A stretch of DNA of 64,000 nucleotides from Ancylobacter koreensis (lineage in GTDB: Bacteria; Pseudomonadota; Alphaproteobacteria; Rhizobiales; Xanthobacteraceae). The notes below the pieces were generated by a model. It had not been told where the DNA came from and ran no database searches. It saw nothing but the letters and a program-made list of their open reading frames with translations. The DNA lies in the NCBI RefSeq assembly GCF_023016525.1, contig NZ_JALKCG010000001.1, forward strand, positions 930,001 through 994,000, written 5' to 3'. Of this stretch, positions 45,367 through 54,271 are shown piece after piece (position 1 is the first letter of the stretch; each line of letters opens with the position of its first letter). The translations under genes and the position numbers were made by a program.

Positions 45367-46692
45367 CTAGCGTTCGGCGGTGAGGTGGTGCTCGGGGACG
45401 GAGACGTTGCACACCACGCCGGCGACGTCGAAGTTCAGCTCCACCGTGCCGTCGAGGGCGCGGGCGAGGTTGCGCTCGATGACCAGCGAGCCGAAGCCGC
45501 GCGAGGTGGGGCGGGCGACCGGCGGGCCGCCGCTCTCGCGCCAGGCAAGCTCGAAGCCGCCCCCCGCCTCGGCGAGACGGCGCGCCCAACGGATCTCCAC
45601 CCGCCCGGCCGGCACCGACAGCGCGCCGTACTTCACCGCATTGGTGGAGAGTTCGTGCAAAGCGAGGCCGATATTCTGCGCCGCCTCGGGCTTGAGGAAG
45701 ATGTTGGGCCCGTTCATGGCGACCTGGCCGTTCTCGTTGTCGAGATGGTGGCCGAGCTGCGAGCGCACCATGTCGTTGAGCGAGGCGCCGTGCCAGCTCT
45801 CCTGGACCAGCAGGTCGTGCGAACGCGACAGGGCCTGCAGGCGGGCGCTGAAGAACTCGACGAAATCGTCGATCGAGCCGGCATGACGGGCGGTCTGCCG
45901 CGCCATGGCCTGGATCACCGCCAGTAGGTTCTTCGAGCGGTGGGTGAGCTCGCGCATCAGCAGCCGCAGATGCTGCTCGTTTTCCTTGCGCTCGGTGATG
46001 TCCACAGCGGCGCCGGTAAGGCCGACCGTCGTGCCGGAGAGGTCGCGCAGCGGCTCGATATGGATGTCGTACCAGCGCTTGACACCGTCCTCCTCGACCT
46101 CGGTCTCGCCCTTGCGAGCGGCCGAGGCGCCGAACGATTCCCGCTTGAGGAGCGTGACGGGCTGCGCGCGGGCCTCGCCCAGAAGCTCGGCATCGGTGGA
46201 ACCGAGCACCTGCTCGACGGGATAGCCGAAGAGCGGCTTGCTGATCGAGGTGTAGCGCAGTGCGGCGTCCTGCGTGAAGATCGCCACATTGGAGCCGCGC
46301 AGCGCCATCTCGTAGCGCTGCAGCGCGGTGGCGAGCTCAAGCGTCAGACGGCGCTGTTCCTGCGCCACATGGCCGGGTGAGGGCATGTTGATCAGCGCCC
46401 GGAAGTTCGCCCAGAGCGCGACGGCGCCGACGGCGTTGAGCGCGGCGATGCCGATGCGCACGCCGGTCTGCAGCCAGGGGACGCTCCGCGTATCGTCCAG
46501 GACGACGAGCAACGACAGCAGCCCGAACATCGCCACCAGCGCCACCAGAAGCCAGCCGAGAAGCCGGGCGCGCCCGCTGAGGTCCGGCCGGAGCCGAAGC
46601 AGGCGGGCGAGGCCGATGGCAATGGCCAGGGACGACACGATCGTCACCCATCGAGCGGAATCGTCGATGAGGTCGATTGACAGAGACAGCAT
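45367..46692 (-). CDS. HWE-family sensor histidine kinase of the general stress response
   Basis: A 441-residue kinase. Three membrane helices (about 14-33, 42-66, 77-96) are followed by a PAS domain (about 115-235, VAIFTQDAALRYTSISKPLFGYPVEQVLGS) and an HWE kinase domain. The phospho-acceptor box is ELTHRSKNLLAVIQAMARQT, the N-box is HELSTNAVKYGALS, and WRESGG gives the family's W-x-E. Kinases of this type phosphorylate PhyR in alphaproteobacteria (PhyK-like role). The gene is 9 bp after phyR, in one operon, and so is likely its cognate kinase (inference from context). Confidence 0.92.
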   Translation of the reverse strand: MLSLSIDLIDDSARWVTIVSSLAIAIGLARLLRLRPDLSGRARLLGWLLVALVAMFGLLSLLVVLDDTRSVPWLQTGVRIGIAALNAVGAVALWANFRALINMPSPGHVAQEQRRLTLELATALQRYEMALRGSNVAIFTQDAALRYTSISKPLFGYPVEQVLGSTDAELLGEARAQPVTLLKRESFGASAARKGETEVEEDGVKRWYDIHIEPLRDLSGTTVGLTGAAVDITERKENEQHLRLLMRELTHRSKNLLAVIQAMARQTARHAGSIDDFVEFFSARLQALSRSHDLLVQESWHGASLNDMVRSQLGHHLDNENGQVAMNGPNIFLKPEAAQNIGLALHELSTNAVKYGALSVPAGRVEIRWARRLAEAGGGFELAWRESGGPPVARPTSRGFGSLVIERNLARALDGTVELNFDVAGVVCNVSVPEHHLTAER

Positions 46693-46701
46693 CTCTTATG
46701 C

Positions 46702-47505
46702 TCAGGCGGTGGCGCGCTGCTCCCGGGGACGCGCCCGCCGCTCGAAGAAGAGCGCCTGGCTGATCACGGCGGCGACGGTGGAAGGCTGGAAGGGCTTGGC
46801 GATGAGGAAGGCCGGCTCGGGCCGAACGCCGGTGAGGAAGCGCTCGGGATAGGCGGTGATGAAGATCACCGGAACCTCGACCTTCTCGATCAGCTCGTTG
46901 ACCGCGTCGAGACCCGAGGAGCCGTCGGCGAGCTGGATATCGGCGAGGATGAGGCCGGGGGCCTTGCGCCGGGCGAGCTCGACCGCCTCGGTATGGGTGC
47001 GCGCGATGCCGGTGACGCGGTGGCCGAGGCTTTCCACCAGGCCTTCGAGGTCCAGCGCGATGAAGGGCTCGTCCTCGATGATGAGCACATCGGTGGCGAT
47101 CTCGGCGGCGAGTTCGCGGCCGGCATCCTCGACCAGGTGGCGCAGGGTCGGCACGTCGACGTCGAGAATGGTCGCCGCGTCTTCCTCGGTGAAGCCTTCG
47201 AGGGAGACCAGAAGGAAGGCCTGACGCACCACCGGGGTGATGTGGCCGAGGCGTCGCTCACCCTGCACCTGCAGCGGCACGGGCTCGGTCTGCGCGTTGA
47301 GCGTCACCGAATCCCACAGCCGCGTGAGAAGGCGGAACAGCGCCACGCGGGGCTCGAGGTCACGGTCGAGGGTGCCGGGGTCGGCGATGAGGGTTTCGAG
47401 CATGGCGGTGACATAGGCGTCCCCCGCCGTCTGGCTGCCGCTCAGCGCGCGCGCATAGCGGCGCAGGAACGGTAGATGCTGCGCGACAAGTTGTGAAATG
47501 CTCAC
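46702..47505 (-). CDS. phyR: Anti-anti-sigma response regulator PhyR
   Basis: A 267-residue hybrid. The sigma-like domain (1-130, SISQLVAQHLPFLRRYARALSGSQTAGDAYV, LVSLEGFTEEDAATILDVDVPTLRHLVEDAGREL) mimics EcfG. The receiver domain (138-260) has the acidic pair in IIEDEPF and the phospho-acceptor D189 in LILADIQLADGSSG. When phosphorylated it binds NepR and frees EcfG. The GTG at 47505 has GGGGAG six bases upstream and gives the usual start and length; the ATG at 47511 is an alternative. Expressed from its own EcfG promoter, so feedback is positive. Confidence 0.96.
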   Translation of the reverse strand: MSISQLVAQHLPFLRRYARALSGSQTAGDAYVTAMLETLIADPGTLDRDLEPRVALFRLLTRLWDSVTLNAQTEPVPLQVQGERRLGHITPVVRQAFLLVSLEGFTEEDAATILDVDVPTLRHLVEDAGRELAAEIATDVLIIEDEPFIALDLEGLVESLGHRVTGIARTHTEAVELARRKAPGLILADIQLADGSSGLDAVNELIEKVEVPVIFITAYPERFLTGVRPEPAFLIAKPFQPSTVAAVISQALFFERRARPREQRATA

Positions 47506-47543
47506 TCGCATCTCCCCAATACTGCAAGACTGAAGCGACCGAT

Positions 47544-47568
47544 AACGCACGATCACGATACCGGTTCC
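47544..47568 (-). promoter_or_regulatory. EcfG promoter of phyR
   Basis: On the reverse strand GGAAC (47564-47568), 16 bases, CGTT (47544-47547). It faces away from the nepR promoter 40 bp off, the usual divergent arrangement of this locus. Confidence 0.88.
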
Positions 47569-47608
47569 GGACGGCCGAAAAAAAATGTCAAAATTTTCGT
47601 CGTTTCTG

Positions 47609-47633
47609 GAACCGTTGTTCCCCGGCGCCGTTA
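47609..47633 (+). promoter_or_regulatory. EcfG promoter of nepR-ecfG
   Basis: GGAAC (47609-47613), 16 bases, CGTT (47630-47633), 55 bp before the nepR start. An exact match to the consensus, giving autoregulation of the sigma factor. Confidence 0.9.
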
Positions 47634-47687
47634 TCGCCGGGCAAGGAGCGACGGAGCCGTCACCGCACTCTGACATCTGGGGGCTCA

Positions 47688-47945
47688 ATGTCGGGAAAGA
47701 AGACTATGAACGACGATCAGTCCGAGGGCCAGTCCGCCACGGCGGAAGCCTTCATGAATACGCCCAGCCGGGGCGGCGGTACGGCCCTGGGAACCGATAT
47801 CCAGGCCAAGATCGGGCAGCATTTGCGGGCCATGTATGACGATGTGGTGCGCCAGGGCGTGCCGGATCGCTTCATGGATCTGCTCGCGCAGCTCGACAAG
47901 GCCGGTGGCAAGACGCCGGAAGAGGATGGCGGAGGTCGCACGTGA
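47688..47945 (+). CDS. nepR: Anti-sigma factor NepR
   Basis: An 85-residue protein with the NepR core IGQHLRAMYDDVVRQGVPDRFMDLLAQLD, the two helices that bind either EcfG or the sigma-like domain of PhyR. The N-terminal 40 residues are polar and probably disordered. Start at 47688 (ATG); an internal ATG at 47706 is possible. The stop overlaps the ecfG GTG start (GTGA), so anti-sigma and sigma factor are made in step. Confidence 0.95.
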   Translation: MSGKKTMNDDQSEGQSATAEAFMNTPSRGGGTALGTDIQAKIGQHLRAMYDDVVRQGVPDRFMDLLAQLDKAGGKTPEEDGGGRT

Positions 47946-48493
47946 GCACGGTCGATCCGTCGCTGCGCGACGATATCATCGCCGCCATCCCCAATCTGCG
48001 CGCCTTCGCCATCTCGCTCAGCGGCAGCGTCGACCGCGCCGACGATCTGGTGCAGGAGACGCTGCTGCGGGCCTTCGCCAATATTTCGAGCTTCCGGCCG
48101 GGCACCAACCTGCCGGCGTGGCTGTTCACCATCCTGCGCAACCTGTTCCGCTCGGAATACCGCAAGCGGCGCCGGGAAGTGCCGGATTCCGACGGCGCCT
48201 TCGCCGCCACGCTGACCACCAATCCCGACCAGACGACGCATCTGGATTTCGAGGATTTCCGCACGGCGCTCGACAAGCTGCCGTCGGACCAGCGCGAGGC
48301 TCTCGTGCTCGTGGGCGCTTCCGGCTTCTCCTATGAGGAGGCGGCCGACATTTGCGAATGCGCGGTCGGCACCATCAAGAGCCGCGTCAACCGCGCGCGC
48401 AAGCGTCTCGGCGAACTGCTCGCCATCGAGGACGGGGACGATTTCGGCCCCGACAAGACCACCCGCGCCGTGCTGGCCGCCGAGCGGGCCTGA
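47942..48493 (+). CDS. ecfG: ECF sigma factor EcfG of the general stress response
   Basis: A 183-residue ECF15-type sigma factor. Region 2 reads LRAFAISLSGSVDRADDLVQETLLRAFANISSFRPGTNLPAWLFTILRNLFRSEYRKR. Region 4 reads LDKLPSDQREALVLVGASGFSYEEAADICECAVGTIKSRVNRARKRL. It directs transcription from GGAAC-N16-CGTT promoters, several of which are in this window. It begins with GTG, overlapping nepR. A strong terminator hairpin follows 160 bp after the stop. Confidence 0.96.
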   Translation: MSTVDPSLRDDIIAAIPNLRAFAISLSGSVDRADDLVQETLLRAFANISSFRPGTNLPAWLFTILRNLFRSEYRKRRREVPDSDGAFAATLTTNPDQTTHLDFEDFRTALDKLPSDQREALVLVGASGFSYEEAADICECAVGTIKSRVNRARKRLGELLAIEDGDDFGPDKTTRAVLAAERA

Positions 48494-48654
48494 ACGCCTA
48501 ATCCTTCTTTCCGAATACGTTCCCCCAACCTGAAAATGTCGCCTCGCCGCTGGCTTCCAGCGTCTGCGGGAAAGCGCTCTGCTGCCGGGCCGCCGCCGGC
48601 TTCGGCGATTTCATGCTGAGGCGAACCCGGTCGCGGCCCACGGCCACAAACGCG

Positions 48655-48684
48655 AACGCCCCCGGCAGTGCCGGGGGCGTTTTG
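48655..48684. terminator. Terminator hairpin between ecfG and the DUF1328 gene
   Basis: ACGCCCCCGG-CAGT-GCCGGGGGCGT, followed by TTTTG on the plus strand and by CGTTTGTGG on the minus strand. It can stop transcripts of ecfG and, less strongly, of the convergent DUF1328 gene. Confidence 0.82.
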
Positions 48685-48714
48685 CTTCGCCGGTGCGGAC
48701 GGCGCGATCCGGGT

Positions 48715-48894
48715 TCAGGGAACCCGGCCGGGACGGCCGCGGAGCAGGCCCACGACGGCCGATACCAGAAACAGGATGATGGCGACGAAAAAGATGATCT
48801 TCGCGATCTCGATCGCCGTTCCCGCGATGCCGCCGAAACCGAGAACGGCAGCGATCAGCGCGACGACGAGGAAGGTGACGGCCCAACCCAGCAT
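48715..48894 (-). CDS. DUF1328 (YtjA-type) small membrane protein
   Basis: A 59-residue protein [36 protein letters not shown], then [18 protein letters not shown]. Two membrane helices joined by [12 protein letters not shown] are the signature of the DUF1328/YtjA family. Function is unknown; in Rhizobiales such genes are often in the general stress regulon. GGAGGCAAAC precedes the ATG, and an EcfG-like promoter (GGTT instead of CGTT at -10) lies 57-81 bp upstream. Confidence 0.92.
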   Translation of the reverse strand: MLGWAVTFLVVALIAAVLGFGGIAGTAIEIAKIIFFVAIILFLVSAVVGLLRGRPGRVP

Positions 48895-48950
48895 GTTTGC
48901 CTCCGTTTGAGGTGCGGCAGACGCGGCCAGCGCCGCCGCTTCGCGAAGAC

Positions 48951-48975
48951 AACCGCCAAGCCGGCTCAGGGTTCC
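48951..48975 (-). promoter_or_regulatory. EcfG-like promoter upstream of the DUF1328 gene
   Basis: On the reverse strand GGAAC (48971-48975), 16 bases, GGTT (48951-48954); one mismatch in the -10 element. Its place right before a gene often found in this regulon supports it. Confidence 0.62.
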
Positions 48976-49029
48976 CGGCTCAGGGTTCCACCGTACCCCC
49001 GACGGCGCGACGGGGCTGCCCAGGCGGTG

Positions 49030-49929
49030 TCATATCCGCCCGGCCAGCGCCGGCGCGATGGCCCGCGCTTCCGCCAGCAGCGCGGTGACGATCGGCGTCA
49101 TCGGCTCGCGGTCCAGCACCACGAGGCCCATCTGGTGCGAGACCTCGGGCTCCTCGATCGGGATGGAGCGGATGCTGCTGGGAAAGGCGAAGACATCGGC
49201 CAGCGTGTTGGCGACGACGCTCGCCCATTTGCCGGTGCGCACATGCGAGAGCAGGGCGATGGTGGAGTTGGCCTCCAGCATCGGCGTCACCGCGTGGCCG
49301 GATTCGGCGAGCTGCTTGTCGACGATGCGCCGGTTCTGCATGTCCGGCGTGAGCAGGCACAGGGGCACCTGTCCGATCTCCTTCCACGTCACGCGCGCGC
49401 GGTCGCCGAGCGGGGAATCCACCGAGGTGAGGAAGCGGTAGCCCTCGCGGTAGAGCGGCACGGTCTTCACCCGGCCCAGCGGATCGTTGTCGAGATAGGT
49501 GACGCCGGCGTCCGCCTCCAGATTCTCGATCAGCCGCAGCACCTCGTTGGAGCTGGCCGAGATCAGCGTGAAGCGCACGTCGGCGTGCTTCTCGTGGAAG
49601 GGGGTGGTGAGCTCGGAGAGCATCGGCATGGCGGTCGGGATGGCGGCGATGCGCAGATGGCCGGTGAGGCCCCGGCGCATGCCGGCGATTTCCTGCCGCA
49701 TGGCACGCACGTCGCCGATCACCCGCCGCGCCCATTGCAGCGCGCGCTCGCCCTCCGGGGTGAAGCCGATGAAGCGCGAGCCGCGCTCGACGAGCCGCAC
49801 GCCGAGCTGTTCCTCCAGCTGCTTCAGCCCCGCCGAGAGGGTGGGCTGGGTGACGCCGCAGGCCTCGGCGGCGCGGCCGAAATGGCGTTCCTTCGCGAGG
49901 GCAAGCAGAAGTTCGAAACGGTCGATCAC
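49030..49929 (-). CDS. LysR-family transcriptional regulator
   Basis: A 299-residue regulator. The helix-turn-helix is LALAKERHFGRAAEACGVTQPTLSAGLKQLEEQLGVRLVERG at residues 8-50. The effector-binding domain starts at LTGHLRIAAIPTAMPML. Only two cysteines are evident (AACGVT and PLCLLT), not the OxyR pair, so peroxide sensing is unlikely. In some Rhizobiales a similar regulator sits beside formate dehydrogenase genes, but none is visible here. A perfect palindrome GATAGAA-GGA-TTCTATC lies 26-42 bp upstream and may be its autoregulatory site. Confidence 0.9.
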   Translation of the reverse strand: MIDRFELLLALAKERHFGRAAEACGVTQPTLSAGLKQLEEQLGVRLVERGSRFIGFTPEGERALQWARRVIGDVRAMRQEIAGMRRGLTGHLRIAAIPTAMPMLSELTTPFHEKHADVRFTLISASSNEVLRLIENLEADAGVTYLDNDPLGRVKTVPLYREGYRFLTSVDSPLGDRARVTWKEIGQVPLCLLTPDMQNRRIVDKQLAESGHAVTPMLEANSTIALLSHVRTGKWASVVANTLADVFAFPSSIRSIPIEEPEVSHQMGLVVLDREPMTPIVTALLAEARAIAPALAGRI

Positions 49930-49954
49930 GCGGGAGGCTTTCTGAGGCGGGTAC

Positions 49955-49971
49955 GATAGAAGGATTCTATC
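49955..49971. promoter_or_regulatory. Palindrome upstream of the LysR gene, probable operator
   Basis: GATAGAA-GGA-TTCTATC is a perfect 7-bp inverted repeat that contains a T-N11-A LysR box. It is followed by a direct repeat CTATCAGA-CTATCAGA (49967-49982), which provides a second ATAG/CTAT half-site set. LysR proteins usually bind such sites close to their own start. Confidence 0.62.
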
Positions 49972-50025
49972 AGACTATCAGAGAAAGCGGTTCCTGCGAA
50001 TTGGAGTGAAGAGAAGCCGGCAGCG

Positions 50026-51219
50026 CTATTCCGCCGCGCCGCGCAGGCCGAGCGGGGTGGGCAGGAGCTCCGGCAGCTCCGCCTGTGCGGGCACGGCCTC
50101 GCCGAATTCGAGCTGTTCGATGCGCTCGCCGCGCCGGGCTATCTTGTCGGCCGAGGTCAGCGCCTGCGCCACATCCTCGTTCACCTGTCCGAAATGCTTC
50201 TGGAGATTGCCCACGCGATCGCGTAGCCGCTTCACATCGTCGACCAGCCGGCCGCATTCGAGCCGGATGAGGTCGGCCTGCTCGCGCATGCGGGCGTCCT
50301 TGCAGATCGCCTGCACCACCTGCACCGCCAGCATCAGCAGCGAGGGCGAGACGATGACGACGCGGGCGCGGAAGGCCTGCTGGATCACCTCGTCGAAATG
50401 CTCGTGCAGCTCGGCATAGACCGACTCGGAGGGCACGAACATCAGCGCGATATCCTGCGTCTCGCCGCTGACGAGATAGCGCTCGGCAATGTCCTTCACA
50501 TGCTTGCCGACATCGCCCCTGAGCCGCGCCTGCGCCTGCTTGCGCGCTTCTTCCGTCTGCGCCTCGCGGAAGGCCGTGACGGCTTCCAGCGGGAATTTGG
50601 AATCGACCAGCAGCGGGCGCTTGTCGCCCGGCAGGAAGATGGCGCAGTCGGCGCGCCGGCCACTGGCCAGCGTGTGCTGGAAGGCGAAGCTGTCGCGCGG
50701 CAGGCCGTCGGCGACCAGCGCCTGCAGCCTTCCCTCGCCGAAGGCGCCGCGCGCCTGCTTGTTGGACAGCGTCTCGCGCAGGCTCATCACCTGACCGGAG
50801 AGTTCGCCCAGCGAGGCGCGTGCCTGATCCACCAGCGCGAGGCGCTCGTTCAGCTTCGTCAGGTTCTCGTGCGTCGCCTCGGCCGAGCGGGCGAGGCTCT
50901 CGCCCATGCGGTGGGTCGTGGCGTCGAGCCGCTCCGCCACCGCGCGGGCGAGCTCGCCCTGGCGCTGCGCCAGCACCTCGGCCATGGACTGCACGCGCCC
51001 GATGGTCTCCGCCTGCGTGCGGGCGAGGTCGGCGAGGCGGAGCTCCAGCTCATCGGCCCGGCGGGCCTGCTCGTCCGCCTCCTCGGCGTTCTGCCGGGCG
51101 CCGCGCGAGACCGCGCGCAGCACCGCGAGGAGAAGGAGGAAGGCGAGCGCGCCCGCGCCGGCGAGCGCCTGCACGAGCGTCACCGGGTGGCTGCCGAGAG
51201 CGAAGAGCACCTGATCCAT
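50026..51219 (-). CDS. rmuC: DNA recombination protein RmuC
   Basis: A 397-residue protein with an N-terminal membrane helix ([20 protein letters not shown]) and a long coiled coil (about 45-160). The RmuC domain with a nuclease-like fold follows: [61 protein letters not shown] and [22 protein letters not shown]. RmuC limits recombination at inverted repeats in Escherichia coli. It is divergent from def with 122 bp between. Confidence 0.95.
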   Translation of the reverse strand: MDQVLFALGSHPVTLVQALAGAGALAFLLLLAVLRAVSRGARQNAEEADEQARRADELELRLADLARTQAETIGRVQSMAEVLAQRQGELARAVAERLDATTHRMGESLARSAEATHENLTKLNERLALVDQARASLGELSGQVMSLRETLSNKQARGAFGEGRLQALVADGLPRDSFAFQHTLASGRRADCAIFLPGDKRPLLVDSKFPLEAVTAFREAQTEEARKQAQARLRGDVGKHVKDIAERYLVSGETQDIALMFVPSESVYAELHEHFDEVIQQAFRARVVIVSPSLLMLAVQVVQAICKDARMREQADLIRLECGRLVDDVKRLRDRVGNLQKHFGQVNEDVAQALTSADKIARRGERIEQLEFGEAVPAQAELPELLPTPLGLRGAAE

Positions 51220-51341
51220 GCGCCGCTTCTAGCAGATTCGAAATCGCGATGCGAACGGAGCGGGAACATCGCCCGTTTTCCCCTGTCACGGAAGCAGGGC
51301 ACGGCGTTGACCGGGGCCGGGCTGTCTACTATCTGAACGGC

Positions 51342-51896
51342 ATGTCGATACGCCCTCTCGTCATCCTTCCCGATTCCCGCCTGCGGCTGATTTCCGATCC
51401 CGTCGTGCGGGTGGACGCGCGCGTGCGCGCCATCGTCGAGGATATGTTCGAGACCATGTACGACGCGCCCGGCATCGGGCTGGCGGCGATCCAGGTCGGC
51501 ATTCCCGAGCGCATCATCACCGTCGATGTCGGCCCGCGCGAGGCCGAGGGCAAGGAAGGCGACGAGGCGAGCGAGGAGAAGCGCCCCATCGCGCTGATCA
51601 ACCCGGAGATCGTCGCCGCCTCGGACGACATTTCGGTCTATTCCGAGGGTTGCCTGTCGATCCCGGAATATTACGCCGACGTCGAGCGCCCCGCGAGCGT
51701 GCGCGTGCGCTACATGGACCTCAACGGCGAGACGCAGGAGATCGATGCCGACGGGCTGCTCGCCACCTGCGTGCAGCACGAGATCGACCATCTCAACGGC
51801 GTGCTGTTCATCGACCACATCTCCAAGCTCAAGCGCGACCGGGTGGTGAAGAAGTTCACCAAGCTCGCCCGCGACAAGGAGCGCGACGGGGTCTGA
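51342..51896 (+). CDS. def: Peptide deformylase
   Basis: A 184-residue metalloenzyme removing the formyl group from nascent proteins. All three motifs are present: [15 protein letters not shown] (metal Cys) and QHEIDHLNG (two metal His and the catalytic Glu). A short charged insert ([18 protein letters not shown]) lies between beta strands. Followed 48 bp later by fmt, the usual pairing for N-formylmethionine handling. Confidence 0.97.
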   Translation: MSIRPLVILPDSRLRLISDPVVRVDARVRAIVEDMFETMYDAPGIGLAAIQVGIPERIITVDVGPREAEGKEGDEASEEKRPIALINPEIVAASDDISVYSEGCLSIPEYYADVERPASVRVRYMDLNGETQEIDADGLLATCVQHEIDHLNGVLFIDHISKLKRDRVVKKFTKLARDKERDGV

Positions 51897-51944
51897 TCCC
51901 GCCGCCGCGGCTCTAACTTTCCTTTCCATCCGCCGGGAGCCCGC

Positions 51945-52862
51945 ATGCGCATCGTCTTCATGGGCACGCCCGATTTCGCCGTGCCGACGCTGGTCGAGAT
52001 CGTCGGCGCCGGCCACGAGGTGGTCGCTGCCTATTCACGCGCGCCGGCGCAGGCCGGGCGGCGCGGGCTGGAGCTGGTGCCCTCGCCCGTGCACCGCACC
52101 GCCGAGCGGCTCGGCATCCCCGTTCTGACGCCGGCGACACTGCGCGGCGCGGAGGCGGCGCAGACCTTCGCCGCGCATGAGGCGGATGTCGCGGTGGTGG
52201 TCGCCTATGGCCGTATATTGCCGCAGGACATACTTGACCTGCCGAGGCTCGGCTGCCTCAACCTGCACGCCTCTCTGCTGCCGCGCTGGCGCGGCGCCGC
52301 GCCGATCCAGCGCGCCATCATGGCCGGGGACGCCGAGACCGGCGTCGCCGTCATGAAGATGGAGGCCGGGCTCGACACCGGGCCGGTCGGCCTCGTCGAG
52401 CGCGTCGCCATCGGGGCGGATATGACGGCGGGCGAGTTGCACGACCGGCTTATGGTCGTCGGCGGCGACCTGATGGGCCGGGCGCTGGCGGCGCTGGAGC
52501 GCGGCGCGCTTTCCTTCGCGCCGCAGCCGGCCGAGGGCGTCACCTACGCCGCCAAGATCGACAAGGCCGAGACCCGCATCGACTGGGGCAAGCCGGCGCA
52601 GGCGGTGCACGACCATCTGCGCGGCCTCTCGCCTTTTCCCGGCGCGTGGTTCGAATTCGAGGGCGCGCGGGTGAAGGTGCTGCGCTCGACGCGGGCCGCG
52701 GGTTCGGGTTCTCCCGGCACGGTGCTGGACGAGGCGCTGACCATCGCCTGCGGCGAGGGCGCGGTGCGGCTCGTCGAGGTGCAGAAGGCCGGCAGCCGGG
52801 CGATGGCGGCGCAGGATTTCCTGCGCGGCACCGATCTCGTGGCCGGCACGGTGCTGGCATGA
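51945..52862 (+). CDS. fmt: Methionyl-tRNA formyltransferase
   Basis: A 305-residue enzyme that formylates initiator Met-tRNA. It has [20 protein letters not shown], the formyl-THF site [20 protein letters not shown] with [12 protein letters not shown], and the C-terminal tRNA domain ([26 protein letters not shown]). GGGAG precedes the ATG. The stop overlaps the next start by ATGA. Confidence 0.97.
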   Translation: MRIVFMGTPDFAVPTLVEIVGAGHEVVAAYSRAPAQAGRRGLELVPSPVHRTAERLGIPVLTPATLRGAEAAQTFAAHEADVAVVVAYGRILPQDILDLPRLGCLNLHASLLPRWRGAAPIQRAIMAGDAETGVAVMKMEAGLDTGPVGLVERVAIGADMTAGELHDRLMVVGGDLMGRALAALERGALSFAPQPAEGVTYAAKIDKAETRIDWGKPAQAVHDHLRGLSPFPGAWFEFEGARVKVLRSTRAAGSGSPGTVLDEALTIACGEGAVRLVEVQKAGSRAMAAQDFLRGTDLVAGTVLA

Positions 52863-53314
52863 GCGCGCCGTCGATCCGGGGGCTGACGGCGCAGGATCAC
52901 GCGCTCTGGCTGCCGCTCTGGCAGGGCTACCTCACCTTCTACGAGGCGTCGCTGCCCGAGGAGGTGACGGCCACCACCTGGGCCCGCCTGCTCGATCCCG
53001 CCGCGCCGGTGCACGGCGCGCTCGCCTTCGACGGCGAGGGGCGGTCGGTCGGGCTGGTGCACTGGATCTTCCATCGCTCGACATGGTCGGTCGGGCCGGC
53101 CTGCTATCTCAACGATTTGTTCGTGGAGCCCGGCCAGCGCGGCGGTGGGTTCGGGCGCGCGCTCATCGCCCATGTGACGGGCGAGGCGCGGGCGCAGGGC
53201 GCCGCCAAGCTCTACTGGCTCACCCACGAGACCAACGCGACGGCGCAGCGGCTCTACAACGCGGTGGCCGAGCGCACGGGCTTCATCCAGTACCGCAAGA
53301 CGCTGGATTTTTGA
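52859..53314 (+). CDS. GNAT-family N-acetyltransferase
   Basis: A 151-residue acetyltransferase with acetyl-CoA motif A in [23 protein letters not shown] and motif B around [24 protein letters not shown]. The acceptor substrate is not evident. It is translationally coupled to fmt (ATGA), an arrangement sometimes seen in alphaproteobacteria. The final residues KTLDF match the common GNAT tail. Followed by a family B repeat. Confidence 0.9.
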   Translation: MSAPSIRGLTAQDHALWLPLWQGYLTFYEASLPEEVTATTWARLLDPAAPVHGALAFDGEGRSVGLVHWIFHRSTWSVGPACYLNDLFVEPGQRGGGFGRALIAHVTGEARAQGAAKLYWLTHETNATAQRLYNAVAERTGFIQYRKTLDF

Positions 53315-53358
53315 GGCGCGCGCGCCGGTGCACGGGCGCTGCGATTGCCGCCGCGCTC

Positions 53359-53442
53359 CGTCATGGCCGGGCTTGACCCGGCCATCCACGTCTTGGCTAC
53401 TAAGGGAAATCGTGGATCCCCGGGTCAAGCCCGGGGATGACG
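53359..53442 (+). repeat. Palindromic intergenic repeat, family B
   Basis: CGTCATGGCCGGGCTTGACC at the left and CAAGCCCGGGGATGACG at the right, with CATCCACG/CGTGGATCCCCGGG inside. At the convergent ends of the GNAT and peroxiredoxin genes. Confidence 0.82.
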
Positions 53443-53484
53443 TTGTTCCGGCAGGAAAACGGTTCTCCGGCCGGCCGCTGCGCC

Positions 53485-54120
53485 TCACTTGCCCGGCTGC
53501 GGGACCAGGCGCAGATAGGGCTTCAGCGTCTTCCAGCCGCCGGGGAATTTCTCCTTCGCCGCCTCGTCGCTCACCGAAGGAACGATGATCACGTCGTCGC
53601 CGTCCTTCCAGTTCGCCGGGGTGGCGACGGCGTGCTGGGCGGTGAGCTGGAGCGAGTCGATCACGCGCAGGATCTCGTCGAAGTTGCGCCCGGCGCTCGC
53701 GGGATAGGTGAGCGAGAGCTTCAGCTTCTTGTCCGGCCCGACGATGAACACCGAGCGCACCGTCATGGTGTCGGAGGCGTTCGGGTGGATCATGTCGTAG
53801 AGGTCGGCGACCTTGCGGTCCTGATCGGCGATCAGCGGGAAGTTCGGCGCGTAGCCCTGCGTCTCCGCGATGTCGTCCGACCATTTGGCGTGCGCGTCGA
53901 GCGGATCGACGGAGAGGCCGATCACCTTGACGTTGCGGCGGTCGAATTCCGGCTTCAGCCGCGCGACCTGGCCGAGCTCGGTGGTGCAGACCGGGGTGAA
54001 GTTCTTCGGGTGCGAGAACAGCACGCCCCAGGAAGAGCCGAGCCACTCGTGGAAGCGGATCGGGCCTTCGGTGGTCTCGGCCTCGAAATCGGGGACGACG
54101 TCCCCCAGACGGATGGTCAT
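53485..54120 (-). CDS. 1-Cys peroxiredoxin (Prx6-type)
   Basis: A 211-residue thiol peroxidase. The peroxidatic cysteine is C45 in HPKNFTPVCTTELG. The family landmarks KVIGLSVDPLDAHAKWSDDI, FPLIADQDRKVADLYDMI and the long C-terminal domain (NWKDGDDVIIVPSVSDEAAKEKFPGGWKTLKPYLRLVPQP) mark the Prx6 subgroup. It reduces hydrogen peroxide and organic peroxides. The AT-rich upstream region (54140-54175) contains TATAAT-like sequence on the reverse strand, but no EcfG box. Confidence 0.94.
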   Translation of the reverse strand: MTIRLGDVVPDFEAETTEGPIRFHEWLGSSWGVLFSHPKNFTPVCTTELGQVARLKPEFDRRNVKVIGLSVDPLDAHAKWSDDIAETQGYAPNFPLIADQDRKVADLYDMIHPNASDTMTVRSVFIVGPDKKLKLSLTYPASAGRNFDEILRVIDSLQLTAQHAVATPANWKDGDDVIIVPSVSDEAAKEKFPGGWKTLKPYLRLVPQPGK

Positions 54121-54246
54121 GACAGGCTCCCGGAAGCGGTGAACGAGAATTCTATAATTTTTATATCTTACTGCGCACGACGGCGCGGTGGAAGCGCGAT
54201 CCTGCGCCTGCCACCGCGCCGATCGTGCGCCCAATCGGGCGCGGAT

Positions 54247-54271
54247 GGAACCGACGGGCCACGCACACGTT
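54247..54271 (+). promoter_or_regulatory. EcfG-type promoter upstream of the glycine-zipper lipoprotein
   Basis: GGAAC (54247-54251), 16 bases, CGTT (54268-54271), an exact consensus match about 150 bp before the ATG at 54421. No gene is seen in the predicted leader. Confidence 0.75.

Noticed and set aside
49030-49929. Naming the LysR regulator OxyR because of the ATAG-N7-CTAT site
   Set aside because: The redox cysteine pair of OxyR is missing.
51260-51290. GGAAC followed by CGTT upstream of def
   Set aside because: The spacer is only about six bases, far from the 16-17 needed for EcfG.
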